From Clostridium peptidivorans (lineage in GTDB: Bacteria > Bacillota > Clostridia > Clostridiales > Clostridiaceae), in contig NZ_OAOD01000010.1 in NCBI RefSeq assembly GCF_900205925.1, positions 61,623 to 125,622 on the forward strand: 64,000 nucleotides of DNA, in the 5' to 3' direction. The notes under the pieces were generated by a model. That model was given only the letters and a program-made list of their open reading frames with translations, was not told the origin of the DNA and searched no databases. Within the stretch, counting starts at the first letter, position 1. Each line of letters opens with the position of its first letter. The position numbers and the translations under genes are program-made. Positions 27,378 through 38,270 of this stretch are shown here, one piece after another.

Positions 27378-28064
27378 ATGATAGAATTTAAGAATGTTAC
27401 GAAGGTGTATGGAAAAAATATACCGGCACTGTCAAATATCAATCTAAGTATAGATAAGGGAGAGTTTGTGTTTTTGGTAGGACCAAGTGGAGCTGGGAAA
27501 TCCACATTTATTAAGACACTTTTAAAGGAAGTAGATCCAAGCAGTGGAAGTGTTGTGGTGAATAATGTAGATATAACTACTTTAAAAAGAAAAGATGTAC
27601 CTTATTATAGAAGAAAAATAGGAGTAGTTTTTCAGGATTTTAGACTTATACCTAACCTGAATGTATATGAAAATGTAGCTTTTGCTATGAGAGTTGTAGA
27701 ATCGCCAATGAAAGATATAAGAAAAAAGGTACCAGCAGTTCTTTCTATGGTTGGACTATCAAACAAACATAAAGCCTTTCCACATGAATTATCTGGTGGA
27801 GAACAGCAAAGAGTTTCACTTGCAAGGGCTTTAGTCAATAATCCAGCTCTTATTATAGCTGATGAACCTACTGGTAACTTAGACCCAGATACGTCAATGG
27901 AAATAATGGACATACTTAATGATATAAATAGAGCAGGTACTACAATATTAATGGCAACCCATGCAAAGGATATAGTTGATAATATGAAAAAAAGAGTAGT
28001 AGCTTTAGAAAAAGGTAATTTGGTAAGAGATGAACAAAGGGGGTCATACGGATATGAGGATTAA
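27378..28064 (+). CDS. ftsE: cell division ATP-binding protein FtsE
   Basis: About 228 residues of an ABC ATPase: Walker A GPSGAGKST, Q-loop VFQDFRLIPNLNVYENVAF, signature LSGGEQQR, Walker B ALIIADEPTGNLD, switch His in MATHAKD. It pairs with FtsX to control septal or cell-wall hydrolases. ATG 27378 with AGGGAGAGG upstream gives the normal N-terminus MIEFKNVTKVY. The 3' end overlaps ftsX by 11 bp. Confidence 0.96.
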   Translation: MIEFKNVTKVYGKNIPALSNINLSIDKGEFVFLVGPSGAGKSTFIKTLLKEVDPSSGSVVVNNVDITTLKRKDVPYYRRKIGVVFQDFRLIPNLNVYENVAFAMRVVESPMKDIRKKVPAVLSMVGLSNKHKAFPHELSGGEQQRVSLARALVNNPALIIADEPTGNLDPDTSMEIMDILNDINRAGTTILMATHAKDIVDNMKKRVVALEKGNLVRDEQRGSYGYED

Positions 28065-28944
28065 TACCTGTAAACACTTTTTTTCAGATGCGTTAAAAAG
28101 TTTTAAAAGAAATAGAACTATAAGTATTGCAGCAGCTGCAACAGTAGCGGCAACACTTTTCATATTAGGAGTATTTTTGCTTACAATATTAGATGTTCAG
28201 CAAGTAGTAAAAGATGTAGAATCTAGAGTTGAAGCAAAGGTGTTTTTTAATCAAAATGTAACAATTGCCCAGAAGAAAGCAGTAGAGGAAAAGATAAATT
28301 CCTTAGATGAAGTAGTAAAGGTTACTTTTGAAAGTAAATCAGAAGCTATGGAAAAATTTAAGGAACAAATAGGAGAAGAAAATAAACTTCTTGTTGAAGG
28401 GCTTGAAAAGGACAATCCTCTTCCAGATGCCTTTGTTGTAAAGGTGAAATCTCCTGAAATGGTTTCTAAAGTAGTAGAAAGTGTTAAGGGAATGGATGGT
28501 GTATATGAAGTACAAGATGGAAAGAAAATAGTAGATACTATAGTGAAAATTACAAGCACCATTAAATGGGTAGGCTTAGTATTATTTATAGTACTAATAG
28601 GAGTATCCTTATTCTTAATAGGAAATACTATTAAAATTACGGTTTATTCTAGAAGAAGAGAAATAGGTATAATGAAATACATAGGTGCCACAGATTGGTT
28701 TATAAGATGGCCTTTTATAATAGAGGGTATGCTTATGGGAGTTATTGGTGCAGTGGTTGCTTGCGGTGTACTTTATTATGCATATAATGCAGTGTATATT
28801 AGAATGTCTTCAAGTCTTATGATGATACAGCTTGTTGAGCCTTTATATGTGTTAACTACTATATCATGGCAGTTTATAATTTCTGGAATAGCAATAGGAG
28901 CAATGGGAAGTATACTTGCAATTAGAAAATTCCTTGCAGTTTAG
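28054..28944 (+). CDS. ftsX: cell division protein FtsX
   Basis: About 296 residues. An N-terminal cytosolic stretch and first TM helix (NRTISIAAAATVAATLFILGVFLLTIL) precede an extracellular domain of about 110 residues (VEAKVFFNQNVTIAQKK...). Three further TM helices follow, with the conserved SRRREIGIMKYIGATDWFIRWPFIIEG between them. It is the membrane partner of FtsE. The CtpA-type protease encoded downstream is a common neighbour in Firmicutes. AAAGGGGG lies 10 bases before ATG 28054. Confidence 0.94.
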   Translation: MRINTCKHFFSDALKSFKRNRTISIAAAATVAATLFILGVFLLTILDVQQVVKDVESRVEAKVFFNQNVTIAQKKAVEEKINSLDEVVKVTFESKSEAMEKFKEQIGEENKLLVEGLEKDNPLPDAFVVKVKSPEMVSKVVESVKGMDGVYEVQDGKKIVDTIVKITSTIKWVGLVLFIVLIGVSLFLIGNTIKITVYSRRREIGIMKYIGATDWFIRWPFIIEGMLMGVIGAVVACGVLYYAYNAVYIRMSSSLMMIQLVEPLYVLTTISWQFIISGIAIGAMGSILAIRKFLAV

Positions 28945-29067
28945 AGAATAGAATTAATGGTTAAGGTACTAGGAATTAGGAGATGTGGAAACTTTGACAG
29001 GCAAAGTTTTATACAATTCTAGTTCCTTTGGCCTATTAGCTAAAAAAAATAAAATATTAACAATTAC

Positions 29068-29096
29068 TAAAGTCGCTTGCAAAGCGGCTTTAATTT
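29068..29096. terminator. terminator after ftsX
   Basis: TAAAGTCGC (29068-29076) pairs with GCGGCTTTA (29084-29092) around TTGCAAA and is followed by an A/T-rich stretch. Confidence 0.7.
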
Positions 29097-29236
29097 AATT
29101 TACAATAATTATTATCTATTATCTATTAATTATTATTTAGATTTAGTGTTATAATTATCTTAAGTTTATATAAACATATATATATAGAAGAGTTAGTAGA
29201 TAGTTTGTACTTGAAAAGATAAGGAGTGATTGGGTT

Positions 29237-30436
29237 ATGAATAAGAAAAGGTGGGTAATAACGACGGTCTTAATTGTAATAGTAACTAATGCTATTACAT
29301 TTTTTGGAACTAACGCAGCATCTCTTATGATGCCAAATGGAAAAGTTATAGTTAGTAGAGATGATTATAATAGTTTTACTGAGTTTTCAAAGCTTTATGA
29401 AATAAAGAACGTACTTTATGAATTGTATGATGGAAAAATAGATAATAAAGCTATTGAAGAAGGTGCAATAAAGGGAATGACTTCAGCTTTAAATGACCCT
29501 TATACAGTATTTATGGATAAAAAAGAATATAATGAATTTAATACTCAAACAGAAGGAAATTATAGCGGAGTTGGTCTTCAGGTACAGGCAAAGGACAATA
29601 AAATAGTAATAGCAGATATATTTGAAGGCTCTCCTGCTAAAAAGGCTGGACTTCTTCCAAGAGATGAAATAGAGAAGGTAAATGGAAAGGCCGTAAGTGG
29701 GAAAGAACTTGATAAGGCAGTAACTATGATGAAAGGTCAAGAAGGAACAGAAGTAACCCTTACAATATTTAGAGAAGAAAAGGGAAACTTTGATGTGAAG
29801 CTTAAAAGAGCTAAAATTAATATGGTTACAGTTAAAGGTGAAATGATAGAAGATAATATTGGATATGTAGCTGTAAGCATGTTTGACGAAAATACATCTA
29901 AAAACTTTAAAAAGGAACTAGATACCTTAAGTTCAAAGGGAGCAAAGGCATTTATACTTGATTTAAGAGGAAACCCTGGTGGTCTTTTGAATGAATGTGT
30001 GGATATGGTTTCTAATTTTGTACCTAAAGATAAGGTTATAGTTTCAACAATTGACAAATATAAAAGAGAAAAAAAATATAATTCAACTGGAGGAAAGTAT
30101 GTAGGAGTACCTCTAGTACTTTTAACAGATGGAGGCTCAGCTAGTGCATCTGAGATATTTTCCGGAGCTATAAGAGATTATAAAGCAGGTACATTAGTAG
30201 GAGAAAAAACCTTTGGAAAAGGTGTAGTTCAAACAGTTCTTGAAACAGGAGAAGGAACAGCCTTAAAGGTTACAGTATCTAAATATTATACTCCTAATGG
30301 AGAAAATATTCATGGCACAGGAATAAAGCCAGATATAGAAGTGAAATATCCAGAGGAACTTTTAAAGAAGCCTTATGACAGAACTACAGATCCTCAATTT
30401 AAAAAGGCTCTTGAAATAATAAAGGGAAAACTCTAG
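29237..30436 (+). CDS. S41-family C-terminal processing protease (CtpA-like)
   Basis: A 399-residue protein with an N-terminal TM anchor (WVITTVLIVIVTNAITFFG), a PDZ domain (GVGLQVQAKDNKIVIADIFEGSPAKKAGLLPRDEIEKVNG) and an S41 catalytic core. The Ser is in GGSASASEIFSGAI and the Lys in GEKTFGKGVVQT. It is an extracellular, membrane-tethered serine protease, possibly acting on cell-wall hydrolases given the ftsEX context. AGGAGTG precedes the ATG. It is the first gene of a run towards uvrA. Confidence 0.95.
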   Translation: MNKKRWVITTVLIVIVTNAITFFGTNAASLMMPNGKVIVSRDDYNSFTEFSKLYEIKNVLYELYDGKIDNKAIEEGAIKGMTSALNDPYTVFMDKKEYNEFNTQTEGNYSGVGLQVQAKDNKIVIADIFEGSPAKKAGLLPRDEIEKVNGKAVSGKELDKAVTMMKGQEGTEVTLTIFREEKGNFDVKLKRAKINMVTVKGEMIEDNIGYVAVSMFDENTSKNFKKELDTLSSKGAKAFILDLRGNPGGLLNECVDMVSNFVPKDKVIVSTIDKYKREKKYNSTGGKYVGVPLVLLTDGGSASASEIFSGAIRDYKAGTLVGEKTFGKGVVQTVLETGEGTALKVTVSKYYTPNGENIHGTGIKPDIEVKYPEELLKKPYDRTTDPQFKKALEIIKGKL

Positions 30437-30454
30437 GAAGGGAATACAATAAAA

Positions 30455-31753
30455 ATGAATATTTTAATATATACTTTAAGAACTTTGGCAATAACATTAA
30501 CAGATCCATATTATATATTCTTTTTAGCAATTTTAGTATTTATGCTTTATAAACGGAATAGAAAAATATCAATAATGCAAAAGATGATAATTGGGGAGCC
30601 CTTGTACTCCCCTTTTGAATTAACAATTTCTCAGTTAGTACTTGGAATATTTGCAGGAATTTTGGCAAGTATTATGATGTCCTACTTAGGAGTAATATAT
30701 TATGGTACTGAAGCTATTGAAATACTATTTATGACATCTATATTTCTTGCTATATTTAGTCCTAAATTTATATGTTTTTCATATTCAGCAGCAATTTTAG
30801 GTGCATTAAGCATAATACTTACCATACTTTATCAAAATGCAGGAGTAGGAGAAAATACTTTCTTAAGAGTGGATATACCATCTTTGATAGCTACAGTAGC
30901 AGTGCTTCATTTTGTAGAAGGTATTTTAATTATTATAGATGGAAAAAAGGGTAATATTCCAGTATTTAGGAAGGTTGAGGGAGAAATTCAAGGCGGATTT
31001 GCCTTTAAAAGATATTGGACAGTTCCAGTAGCTTTATTTATTATGATAAATACAAGCTTAATTCCGGACTTAGGTACTACTGAGCCTATGCCTAATTGGT
31101 GGCCAATTATTAAAACATCAATACCAGCTGAAATGCTTAAAAAATCAGTAGTAGCTCTAATACCTTTTTATGCTATGCTTGGTTATAAGTCAAATACCTT
31201 TACTCAAACCAAAAATCAAAAGACTTTAATGTCAGGGTTATTTGTAATAGCCTATAGCATGGCATTATTTTTAGTGGCACAACTTGCCCATATAAACATA
31301 TTTTTTCAAGCTTTAGCTGTGGCATTTGCACCAGTAGGTCATGAAGCAATGCTTAGAATTCAAGCTTATTTTGAAAACACAATGGAAGCAAAATATGTTA
31401 GCCGTAACGGAGTCATGGTACTTGAAGTATCACCAAATTCTATTGGAGGAGCTTTAGGAATTAAAAGTGAAGATACAATTGTAGAAATTAATGAAGAAGA
31501 GGTAAAAACTGAGGAGGATATAAGTAGAATTTTAAATTCTAAACCTGAAAGTATATTCTTTAAAGTAAGAAACTCAAGGGGAGAAATAAGAAAAACAAGT
31601 AAGCATCCTTATCAAAAGGGAAAAATTGGACTCGGTATGCTTATTGTTCCCAAAAAAGTTGATAGACCTGAATCTATGAGAGACTTTGAAAATGAGAACT
31701 TCTCTGATATATTAGATAAAATAAAGAATGATAAGGAAGATGGGGATGAATAG
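30455..31753 (+). CDS. polytopic membrane protein with C-terminal PDZ domain
   Basis: A 432-residue protein with about eight hydrophobic segments over residues 10-310. A C-terminal PDZ domain follows at about 330-400 (GVMVLEVSPNSIGGALGIKSEDTIVEINEEEVKTEEDI). It has no visible protease motif such as HExxH. It sits 18 bp behind the CtpA-type gene and 3 bp before uvrB, an arrangement shared by clostridia. The PDZ may present substrates to the neighbouring protease; this is inference. Confidence 0.85.
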   Translation: MNILIYTLRTLAITLTDPYYIFFLAILVFMLYKRNRKISIMQKMIIGEPLYSPFELTISQLVLGIFAGILASIMMSYLGVIYYGTEAIEILFMTSIFLAIFSPKFICFSYSAAILGALSIILTILYQNAGVGENTFLRVDIPSLIATVAVLHFVEGILIIIDGKKGNIPVFRKVEGEIQGGFAFKRYWTVPVALFIMINTSLIPDLGTTEPMPNWWPIIKTSIPAEMLKKSVVALIPFYAMLGYKSNTFTQTKNQKTLMSGLFVIAYSMALFLVAQLAHINIFFQALAVAFAPVGHEAMLRIQAYFENTMEAKYVSRNGVMVLEVSPNSIGGALGIKSEDTIVEINEEEVKTEEDISRILNSKPESIFFKVRNSRGEIRKTSKHPYQKGKIGLGMLIVPKKVDRPESMRDFENENFSDILDKIKNDKEDGDE

Positions 31754-31756
31754 GTA

Positions 31757-33742
31757 ATGAGAAAGTTTAAAATACATTCGAAATTTAAACCTACAGGAGA
31801 TCAGCCTCAAGCAATAAATAATTTAGCACAAAAAATTGAAAAGGGAGAAAAGTTTCAAACTTTACTTGGAGTTACAGGATCTGGAAAGACTTTTACCATG
31901 GCAAATATAATAGAAAAGGTTCAAAAGCCTACATTAATACTTGCACATAATAAGACTTTAGCAGCACAGCTTTGCTCTGAATTTAGAGAGTTTTTCCCTG
32001 AAAACTCTGTGGAGTATTTTGTATCTTATTATGATTATTATCAGCCAGAAGCTTATGTTGCACAAACGGATACTTACATAGAAAAGGATGCTTCTATAAA
32101 TGATGAAATAGATAAATTAAGACATTCAGCAACTTCAGCTCTTTTAGAAGGCAGAGATGTTATAATTGTAGCCTCTGTATCTTGTATATATGGATTAGGT
32201 AATCCAGAGGAGTATAAAAACCTTACAATTTCCTTGAGAGAGGGAATGGAAAAGGATAGAGATGAGGTTTTAAAAAAACTTGTTGAAATTCAATACGAGA
32301 GAAATAATATAAACTTTGTGAGAGGTACCTTCAGAGTTAAAGGAGATGTACTTGATATATTCCCTGCTTCATCCACAAATGTGGGGATAAGAGTAGAATT
32401 TTTTGGGGATGAAATTGAAAGAATAAGAGAATTTGATGTATTAACTGGAGAAACAATTGGAGCAAGAAAACACGTAGCTATTACCCCAGCTTCTCACTTT
32501 GCTACATCAAGGGAAAGATTAGAAGGGTCCATAGGGAGAATAGAGGCGGAACTTGAAGATAGGGTAAAAGAACTTTTATCTGAAGATAAAGTGTTAGAGG
32601 CTCAAAGACTTAAACAAAGAACTAACTTTGACATAGAGATGATGAGAGAAGTAGGATATTGCAGTGGTATAGAAAATTATTCAAGAATACTTGATGGAAG
32701 ACCAGCGGGAACTTGCCCACAAACTTTAATAGATTATTTTCCAGATGATTTCTTGTTATTTATAGATGAAAGTCATGTAACCTTGCCTCAAGTTAAAGCT
32801 ATGTATGCAGGAGATAGGTCTAGGAAGGAATCCTTAGTAAATTACGGATTTAGGCTTCCTTCAGCTTATGATAACAGACCGTTAAAATTTGAGGAGTTTG
32901 AAGAAAAAATAAATCAAGTAGTTTTTGTAAGTGCTACACCATCAAATTATGAGCTTGAACATTCAACAAATGTAGCTGAGCAGATTATAAGACCTACAGG
33001 TCTTTTAGACCCTGAAATAGTTATAAAACCAGTAAAGGGTCAAATAGATGACTTATATTCAAGAATAAAAGAAACCATTGATAAAGGTTTTAGGGTTTTA
33101 GTTACTACCCTAACTAAGAAAATGGCAGAGGATTTAACTCAATATTTTAAAGAAATGAATATAAAGACAAATTATCTTCATTCAGATATAGATACTATTG
33201 AAAGAATGAAGCTCATTCGGAACTTAAGAAAGGGAGAATATGACGTACTTGTAGGTATAAATCTTTTAAGAGAGGGACTTGATATCCCAGAGGTTGCTTT
33301 AGTTGCAATACTTGATGCAGATAAAGAGGGATTCTTAAGATCTGATAGATCCTTGATTCAGATAATAGGAAGAGCTGCGAGAAACTCAGAAAGTAAGGTT
33401 ATAATGTATGCAGATACAGTAACTAAATCCATGGATAGAGCAATTAAGGAAACCAATAGAAGAAGAAAAATACAAATGGAACACAATGAAAAGCATGGAA
33501 TTGTTCCAAGAACTATAATAAAGGATATAAGAGAAGTAATTGAAGCTACACAAGTAATTGAAGATAATGTAACTTATAATAGCTTAGAGGAAGCAGTTAA
33601 GGCAAATAATAACAATGTAGAATCACTTATAAAGAAATATGAAGATGAAATGAAAGAGGCTTCAAAGGAGCTTCAATTTGAAAAAGCAGCAAAGCTTAGA
33701 GACCTTATTTATGAATTAAAAAAACAAATAGTAGAAAAGTAG
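31757..33742 (+). CDS. uvrB: excinuclease ABC subunit B
   Basis: A 661-residue helicase-like damage verifier. Walker A is [10 protein letters not shown]; the beta-hairpin is [22 protein letters not shown]; the DEAD-like motif is [11 protein letters not shown]; helicase motifs [33 protein letters not shown] and QIIGRAARN follow. A C-terminal UVR domain ([23 protein letters not shown]) binds UvrC. It is the normal full length, directly followed by uvrA. Confidence 0.98.
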   Translation: MRKFKIHSKFKPTGDQPQAINNLAQKIEKGEKFQTLLGVTGSGKTFTMANIIEKVQKPTLILAHNKTLAAQLCSEFREFFPENSVEYFVSYYDYYQPEAYVAQTDTYIEKDASINDEIDKLRHSATSALLEGRDVIIVASVSCIYGLGNPEEYKNLTISLREGMEKDRDEVLKKLVEIQYERNNINFVRGTFRVKGDVLDIFPASSTNVGIRVEFFGDEIERIREFDVLTGETIGARKHVAITPASHFATSRERLEGSIGRIEAELEDRVKELLSEDKVLEAQRLKQRTNFDIEMMREVGYCSGIENYSRILDGRPAGTCPQTLIDYFPDDFLLFIDESHVTLPQVKAMYAGDRSRKESLVNYGFRLPSAYDNRPLKFEEFEEKINQVVFVSATPSNYELEHSTNVAEQIIRPTGLLDPEIVIKPVKGQIDDLYSRIKETIDKGFRVLVTTLTKKMAEDLTQYFKEMNIKTNYLHSDIDTIERMKLIRNLRKGEYDVLVGINLLREGLDIPEVALVAILDADKEGFLRSDRSLIQIIGRAARNSESKVIMYADTVTKSMDRAIKETNRRRKIQMEHNEKHGIVPRTIIKDIREVIEATQVIEDNVTYNSLEEAVKANNNNVESLIKKYEDEMKEASKELQFEKAAKLRDLIYELKKQIVEK

Positions 33743-33770
33743 TGCATTAAGGAGGATTAGAAATAAATTT

Positions 33771-36596
33771 ATGATAGATAAAATAATTATAAAAGGTGCT
33801 AAGGTTCATAACTTAAAAAACGTAAGTCTTGAAATCCCAAGGGATAAGTTTGTAGTTTTTACTGGGCTTTCAGGCTCAGGGAAATCCTCCCTTGCCTTTG
33901 ATACATTATATGCAGAAGGACAAAGAAGATATGTAGAATCTCTGTCATCCTATGCAAGGCAGTTCTTAGGACAAATGGATAAGCCAGATGTTGAATACAT
34001 AGAGGGACTTTCCCCTGCAATTTCAATTGATCAAAAGACTACCAGTAGAAATCCAAGGTCTACTGTTGGAACTGTAACAGAAATCTATGATTATTTGAGA
34101 CTTTTATATGCAAGAATTGGAGTGCCTCATTGTCCAAATTGCGGTAAAGAAATAAAGCAGCAAACAGTAGATCAAATGGTTGATAAGATATTAGAACTTC
34201 CTGAAAGAACTAAGATACAAATTTTAGCTCCTATCATAAGAGGAAGAAAAGGGGAACATGTAAAGGTAGTTGAAAATATAAAAAAGAATGGATATGTAAG
34301 AGCAAGGATAGATGGAAGTACTGTAGACTTAGAAGATGAAGAAGTAAAACTTGAAAAAAATAAAAAGCACACCATAGAAGCAGTAGTTGATAGGCTAATG
34401 GTAAAGGATGATATAAAAAGCAGGTTGTCAGATTCCATTGAAATAGCCTTGAAACTTGCAGAAGGTACCGTAATAATAAATGTAATTGGTGGGGAGGATA
34501 TTTTATTTAGTGAGAACTTTGCTTGTGCTGATTGTGGAATAAGCGTAGGAGAAATATCCGCTAGAACATTTTCCTTCAATTCCCCCTTTGGAAGATGTAG
34601 TGAGTGTGATGGCCTTGGAACCCTTTTGGAAATTGATGAGAACTTAGTAATTCCAGATAAAAGTAAAAGTATCATGGAAGGTGCTGTTTTGCCTTGGGCA
34701 AATAGCGTACTAAGGGAGGATTCCTGGACCTACGGAATATTAAAGTCTTTAGCAAAGGAATATCATTTTAAACTTGATACTCCAATAGAAAAGCTTCCTC
34801 CTGAAATAGTAAATATACTTTTATACGGATTAGGTGGAGAGAGGATAAAAGTTAGATATACTAAAGATGGCACAGCTACAGACTTCTATCATGCTTTTGA
34901 AGGAATTATAAATACTTTAAGAAGAAGATATTTTGAAACAAATTCTGACTCAATAAAGCAAGAAGTAGAAGTTTATATGAGCAACAATCATTGCCCAAAA
35001 TGTAAGGGAGCAAGATTAAAACCAGAAGCTCTTGCGGTAACTGTTGGAGGCAAAAATGTACATGAATTTGCTGAAATGCCTATAAAAGAAGAATTAGACT
35101 TTGTAAATTCACTAGAGTTTACAGAAAAAGAAAAAATCATAAGTAATCAAATATTGAAGGAAATAAGAAGTAGATTAAATTTCCTTATAGATGTAGGGCT
35201 TGATTACTTAAATTTAGCAAGAACTGCAGGAACTTTATCTGGGGGAGAAGCTCAAAGAATAAGACTTGCTACTCAAATAGGATCCAGTTTAGTTGGAGTT
35301 TTATATATACTAGATGAGCCAAGTATTGGACTACATCAAAGAGATAATGATAGATTGATATCTACTTTAGAGCATTTAAGAGATATAGGAAATACTTTAA
35401 TTGTGGTAGAACACGATGAAGATACAATGAGAGCAGCAGATTATATAGTAGACATTGGACCTGGAGCAGGAGAACATGGTGGAGAAATAGTTGCAGAAGG
35501 TCCTATTGATGATATAATAAAAAATGAAAAATCAATTACTGGTCAATATCTAAGTGGTAAAAAGAAAATAGAATTGCCTAGCGAAAGAAGAAAGCCTTCA
35601 GGTAATTACATAACCATAAAGGGGGCAAAGGAAAATAACTTAAAAAATGTAAATGTGAAATTTCCACTGGGAGTTTTAACTTGTGTTACAGGGGTTTCTG
35701 GATCAGGTAAGAGTACATTAGTAAATGAAATACTATATAAAGGGCTAAATAAAAAACTTAATAATTCTAAAGATATGCCTGGAAAACATAAGGATATAGA
35801 GGGAGTGGAAAATATTGATAAGATAATTAATATTGACCAAAGCCCTATTGGAAGAACTCCAAGATCAAATCCAGCTACTTATACGGGAGTTTTTGATATA
35901 ATAAGAGAGGTGTTTTCAAATACTTCAGAATCCAAAATGAGAGGATATAAGCCTGGAAGGTTTAGCTTTAATGTAAAAGGCGGAAGATGCGAGGCTTGCA
36001 AGGGTGATGGTATAATAAAGATAGAAATGCAATTCTTATCTGATGTATATGTTCCTTGTGAAGTTTGTAAGGGAAAAAGATATAATAGAGAAACTTTAGA
36101 AGTAAAATATAAGGGTAAAAATATAGATGATTTACTTAATATGACCGTAGAAGAAGCTTTAAAGTTTTTTGAGAACATACCAAGAATAAAAAATAAGCTT
36201 CAAACACTTATGGATGTTGGATTAGGATACATAAAACTTGGTCAGCCTTCAACTCAGCTATCTGGTGGAGAAGCACAAAGAATTAAACTTGCCTATGAGC
36301 TTTCAAAAAGAAGCACAGGCAGAACGTTATATATACTAGATGAACCAACCACAGGACTTCATATAGATGATGTAAGTAGACTTATAGCTATAATTCAAAG
36401 ACTTGTAGATACAGGAAATACAGTGGTTGTCATAGAGCATAATTTAGATGTAATAAAATGTGCAGATCATTTAATAGATTTGGGTCCAGAGGGTGGAGCA
36501 AAGGGAGGAACTATAATTGCAACAGGAACTCCAGAAGAGATAAGTGAGGCTGAAGGGTCCTATACAGGATTTTATCTTAAAAAGATGTTGAAATGA
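33771..36596 (+). CDS. uvrA: excinuclease ABC subunit A
   Basis: A 941-residue tandem ABC ATPase. First Walker [15 protein letters not shown], second [13 protein letters not shown], two LSGGEAQRI signatures. Zinc-binding pairs are CPNCG, CADCG/CSECDG, CPKCKG and CEACKG/CEVCKG. It recognises distorted DNA and loads UvrB. GGAGG precedes the ATG, 28 bp behind uvrB. Full length and intact. Confidence 0.98.
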   Translation: MIDKIIIKGAKVHNLKNVSLEIPRDKFVVFTGLSGSGKSSLAFDTLYAEGQRRYVESLSSYARQFLGQMDKPDVEYIEGLSPAISIDQKTTSRNPRSTVGTVTEIYDYLRLLYARIGVPHCPNCGKEIKQQTVDQMVDKILELPERTKIQILAPIIRGRKGEHVKVVENIKKNGYVRARIDGSTVDLEDEEVKLEKNKKHTIEAVVDRLMVKDDIKSRLSDSIEIALKLAEGTVIINVIGGEDILFSENFACADCGISVGEISARTFSFNSPFGRCSECDGLGTLLEIDENLVIPDKSKSIMEGAVLPWANSVLREDSWTYGILKSLAKEYHFKLDTPIEKLPPEIVNILLYGLGGERIKVRYTKDGTATDFYHAFEGIINTLRRRYFETNSDSIKQEVEVYMSNNHCPKCKGARLKPEALAVTVGGKNVHEFAEMPIKEELDFVNSLEFTEKEKIISNQILKEIRSRLNFLIDVGLDYLNLARTAGTLSGGEAQRIRLATQIGSSLVGVLYILDEPSIGLHQRDNDRLISTLEHLRDIGNTLIVVEHDEDTMRAADYIVDIGPGAGEHGGEIVAEGPIDDIIKNEKSITGQYLSGKKKIELPSERRKPSGNYITIKGAKENNLKNVNVKFPLGVLTCVTGVSGSGKSTLVNEILYKGLNKKLNNSKDMPGKHKDIEGVENIDKIINIDQSPIGRTPRSNPATYTGVFDIIREVFSNTSESKMRGYKPGRFSFNVKGGRCEACKGDGIIKIEMQFLSDVYVPCEVCKGKRYNRETLEVKYKGKNIDDLLNMTVEEALKFFENIPRIKNKLQTLMDVGLGYIKLGQPSTQLSGGEAQRIKLAYELSKRSTGRTLYILDEPTTGLHIDDVSRLIAIIQRLVDTGNTVVVIEHNLDVIKCADHLIDLGPEGGAKGGTIIATGTPEEISEAEGSYTGFYLKKMLK

Positions 36597-36613
36597 TAAA
36601 AAGAAGGTGATTT

Positions 36614-37045
36614 ATGTTGTTGGCTAAGCTAAGCCCAATATTTACTTTAATTATAATAGCTATAGTTTATATGATAATTTTTACAGCTCTTAGAATAATG
36701 AATAAGGATATAAAAGGCGGAACAAGAAAGAAATCTAAAAAGAAGACTGCAGGACTAGAAATCATAGAGCCTGGAAATAGTTACAATTTAAAAAGGGGAG
36801 GGGTAATTCCCCTCCAAGGTCAAATAACCATAGGAAGAAAAGAAGATAATACATTCATGCTAGATGATCCTTATGTTTCGGGAAAACATGCAAGGATTTA
36901 TGTTAAGTCTGGAGATTATATCATTGAAGATCTAGGGAGTACGAATGGTACTTTGGTAAATGATGATGAAATAGAAGGTAAGAAGTACTTAGAAACAGGA
37001 GATATTATAAAAATAGGAAATACAGTATTTAAGTTCTTAATTTAA
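36614..37045 (+). CDS. membrane-anchored FHA-domain protein
   Basis: A 143-residue protein with one N-terminal TM helix (SPIFTLIIIAIVYMIIFTAL), a basic linker, and a C-terminal FHA domain (ITIGRKEDNTFMLDDPYVSGKHARIYVKSGDYIIEDLGSTNGTLVNDDEI). FHA domains bind phosphothreonine, so it may receive signals from a PASTA-type Ser/Thr kinase encoded elsewhere. It precedes a FtsW-type and a penicillin-binding protein gene, linking it to division or envelope control. Confidence 0.92.
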   Translation: MLLAKLSPIFTLIIIAIVYMIIFTALRIMNKDIKGGTRKKSKKKTAGLEIIEPGNSYNLKRGGVIPLQGQITIGRKEDNTFMLDDPYVSGKHARIYVKSGDYIIEDLGSTNGTLVNDDEIEGKKYLETGDIIKIGNTVFKFLI

Positions 37046-37063
37046 TTTTAGGATGGTGGTCTT

Positions 37064-38266
37064 TTGGATACCAGTAAAGATGAAAAGAAACTCTTAAAAT
37101 ATACATATTTACTTTGCATAGTGGGTTTTTTTAATTTAACAATAATAAAGGAGCCTTTTGATAAGGGCGCCATGCTTATGGCATTAGCAACATGTCTTCT
37201 TATAGGATATTCTTATTTTATAATAAGAAGATTTTTTTCAGGAGGAGATAAATTTATATTTATATTCTCTAGTATTTTAGCGGTTATAGGAATTATAATG
37301 CTATACAGAATAGATACTGCAACTGCTGTAAAGCAAATAGTATGGTTTGCTATAGGGGTTACAGGTTTTATACTAATAGTGGTAATACTTCCTGATTTAA
37401 AAAGATTTGTAAAGTTTAAGTATGTATATTTGGGAATAACCGTAATACTTATGGCTATGGGTACACTCATGGGAAAAGAGACTTATGGGGCAAAAAACTG
37501 GGTAAGTATTGCAGGATTTGCCTTTCAACCATCGGAATTTGGAAAACTTTTTTTAGTTGCATATTTATCTGCAGCTTTAAAAGATTATAAAAGCTTTAAA
37601 AACTTAATAGAGCCTGGAATAGTTGTTATGTTAAGTTTAGGATTTATGGTTTTACAAAGGGATCTTGGAAGCGCATTAATGTTTTTTGGAATATCCATTA
37701 CTATGCTATACATAGCTACATCTAATTTTAAATATGTATTAGTTTGTCTAGCATTATTTGCACTAGGAGCAGTTATAAGTTATGGATTGTTTGACCATGT
37801 AAAGCTTAGGGTTTTAATTTGGAAAAATCCTTGGCCATATGCTACGGATAAAAGCTATCAAGTTGTACAATCTCTTTTGGCTATTGCATCAGGCGGGCTT
37901 ACAGGTTCAGGACTAGGGCTTGGTTATCCTCAATATATACCTGTAAGGACAACGGACTTTATTTTTTCTGTAATATGTGAAGAACTTGGAATATTAATGG
38001 GATTTGCCATAATACTCATATACTTTCTACTTTTCTACAGATGTATGAGAGCAGCTATATATGCAGGAGATGATTTCTCAAGACTTATTACAGTAGGATA
38101 CAGTGCCATGATAGCCTGCCAGGTATTTGTTATAATTGGAGGGGTAATAAACATGATACCTCTAACTGGTATAACACTACCTATGGTAAGTTATGGTGGA
38201 AGCTCCATGCTTAGCACGTTTTTTGCACTAGGCATAATACAAAAGGTTTCTGAAGAGGGAAGATAA
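37064..38266 (+). CDS. FtsW/RodA/SpoVE-family peptidoglycan polymerase
   Basis: A 400-residue SEDS protein with about ten TM helices. Conserved motifs are YGAKNWVSIAGFAFQPSEFGKLFLVAYLSA, VLQRDLGSALMFFGI, QSLLAIASGGLTGSGLGLGYPQYIPVRTTDFIFSVICEELG and GITLPMVSYGGSSML. SEDS glycosyltransferases polymerise lipid II and work with a class B PBP, which is the next gene. It starts at TTG after GGATGGTGG. FtsW versus SpoVE roles cannot be separated by sequence alone. Confidence 0.93.
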   Translation: MDTSKDEKKLLKYTYLLCIVGFFNLTIIKEPFDKGAMLMALATCLLIGYSYFIIRRFFSGGDKFIFIFSSILAVIGIIMLYRIDTATAVKQIVWFAIGVTGFILIVVILPDLKRFVKFKYVYLGITVILMAMGTLMGKETYGAKNWVSIAGFAFQPSEFGKLFLVAYLSAALKDYKSFKNLIEPGIVVMLSLGFMVLQRDLGSALMFFGISITMLYIATSNFKYVLVCLALFALGAVISYGLFDHVKLRVLIWKNPWPYATDKSYQVVQSLLAIASGGLTGSGLGLGYPQYIPVRTTDFIFSVICEELGILMGFAIILIYFLLFYRCMRAAIYAGDDFSRLITVGYSAMIACQVFVIIGGVINMIPLTGITLPMVSYGGSSMLSTFFALGIIQKVSEEGR

Positions 38267-38270
38267 AATT

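Noticed and set aside
34172..34675. 167-codon minus-strand frame
   Set aside because: Antisense to uvrA, whose protein is complete and well conserved.
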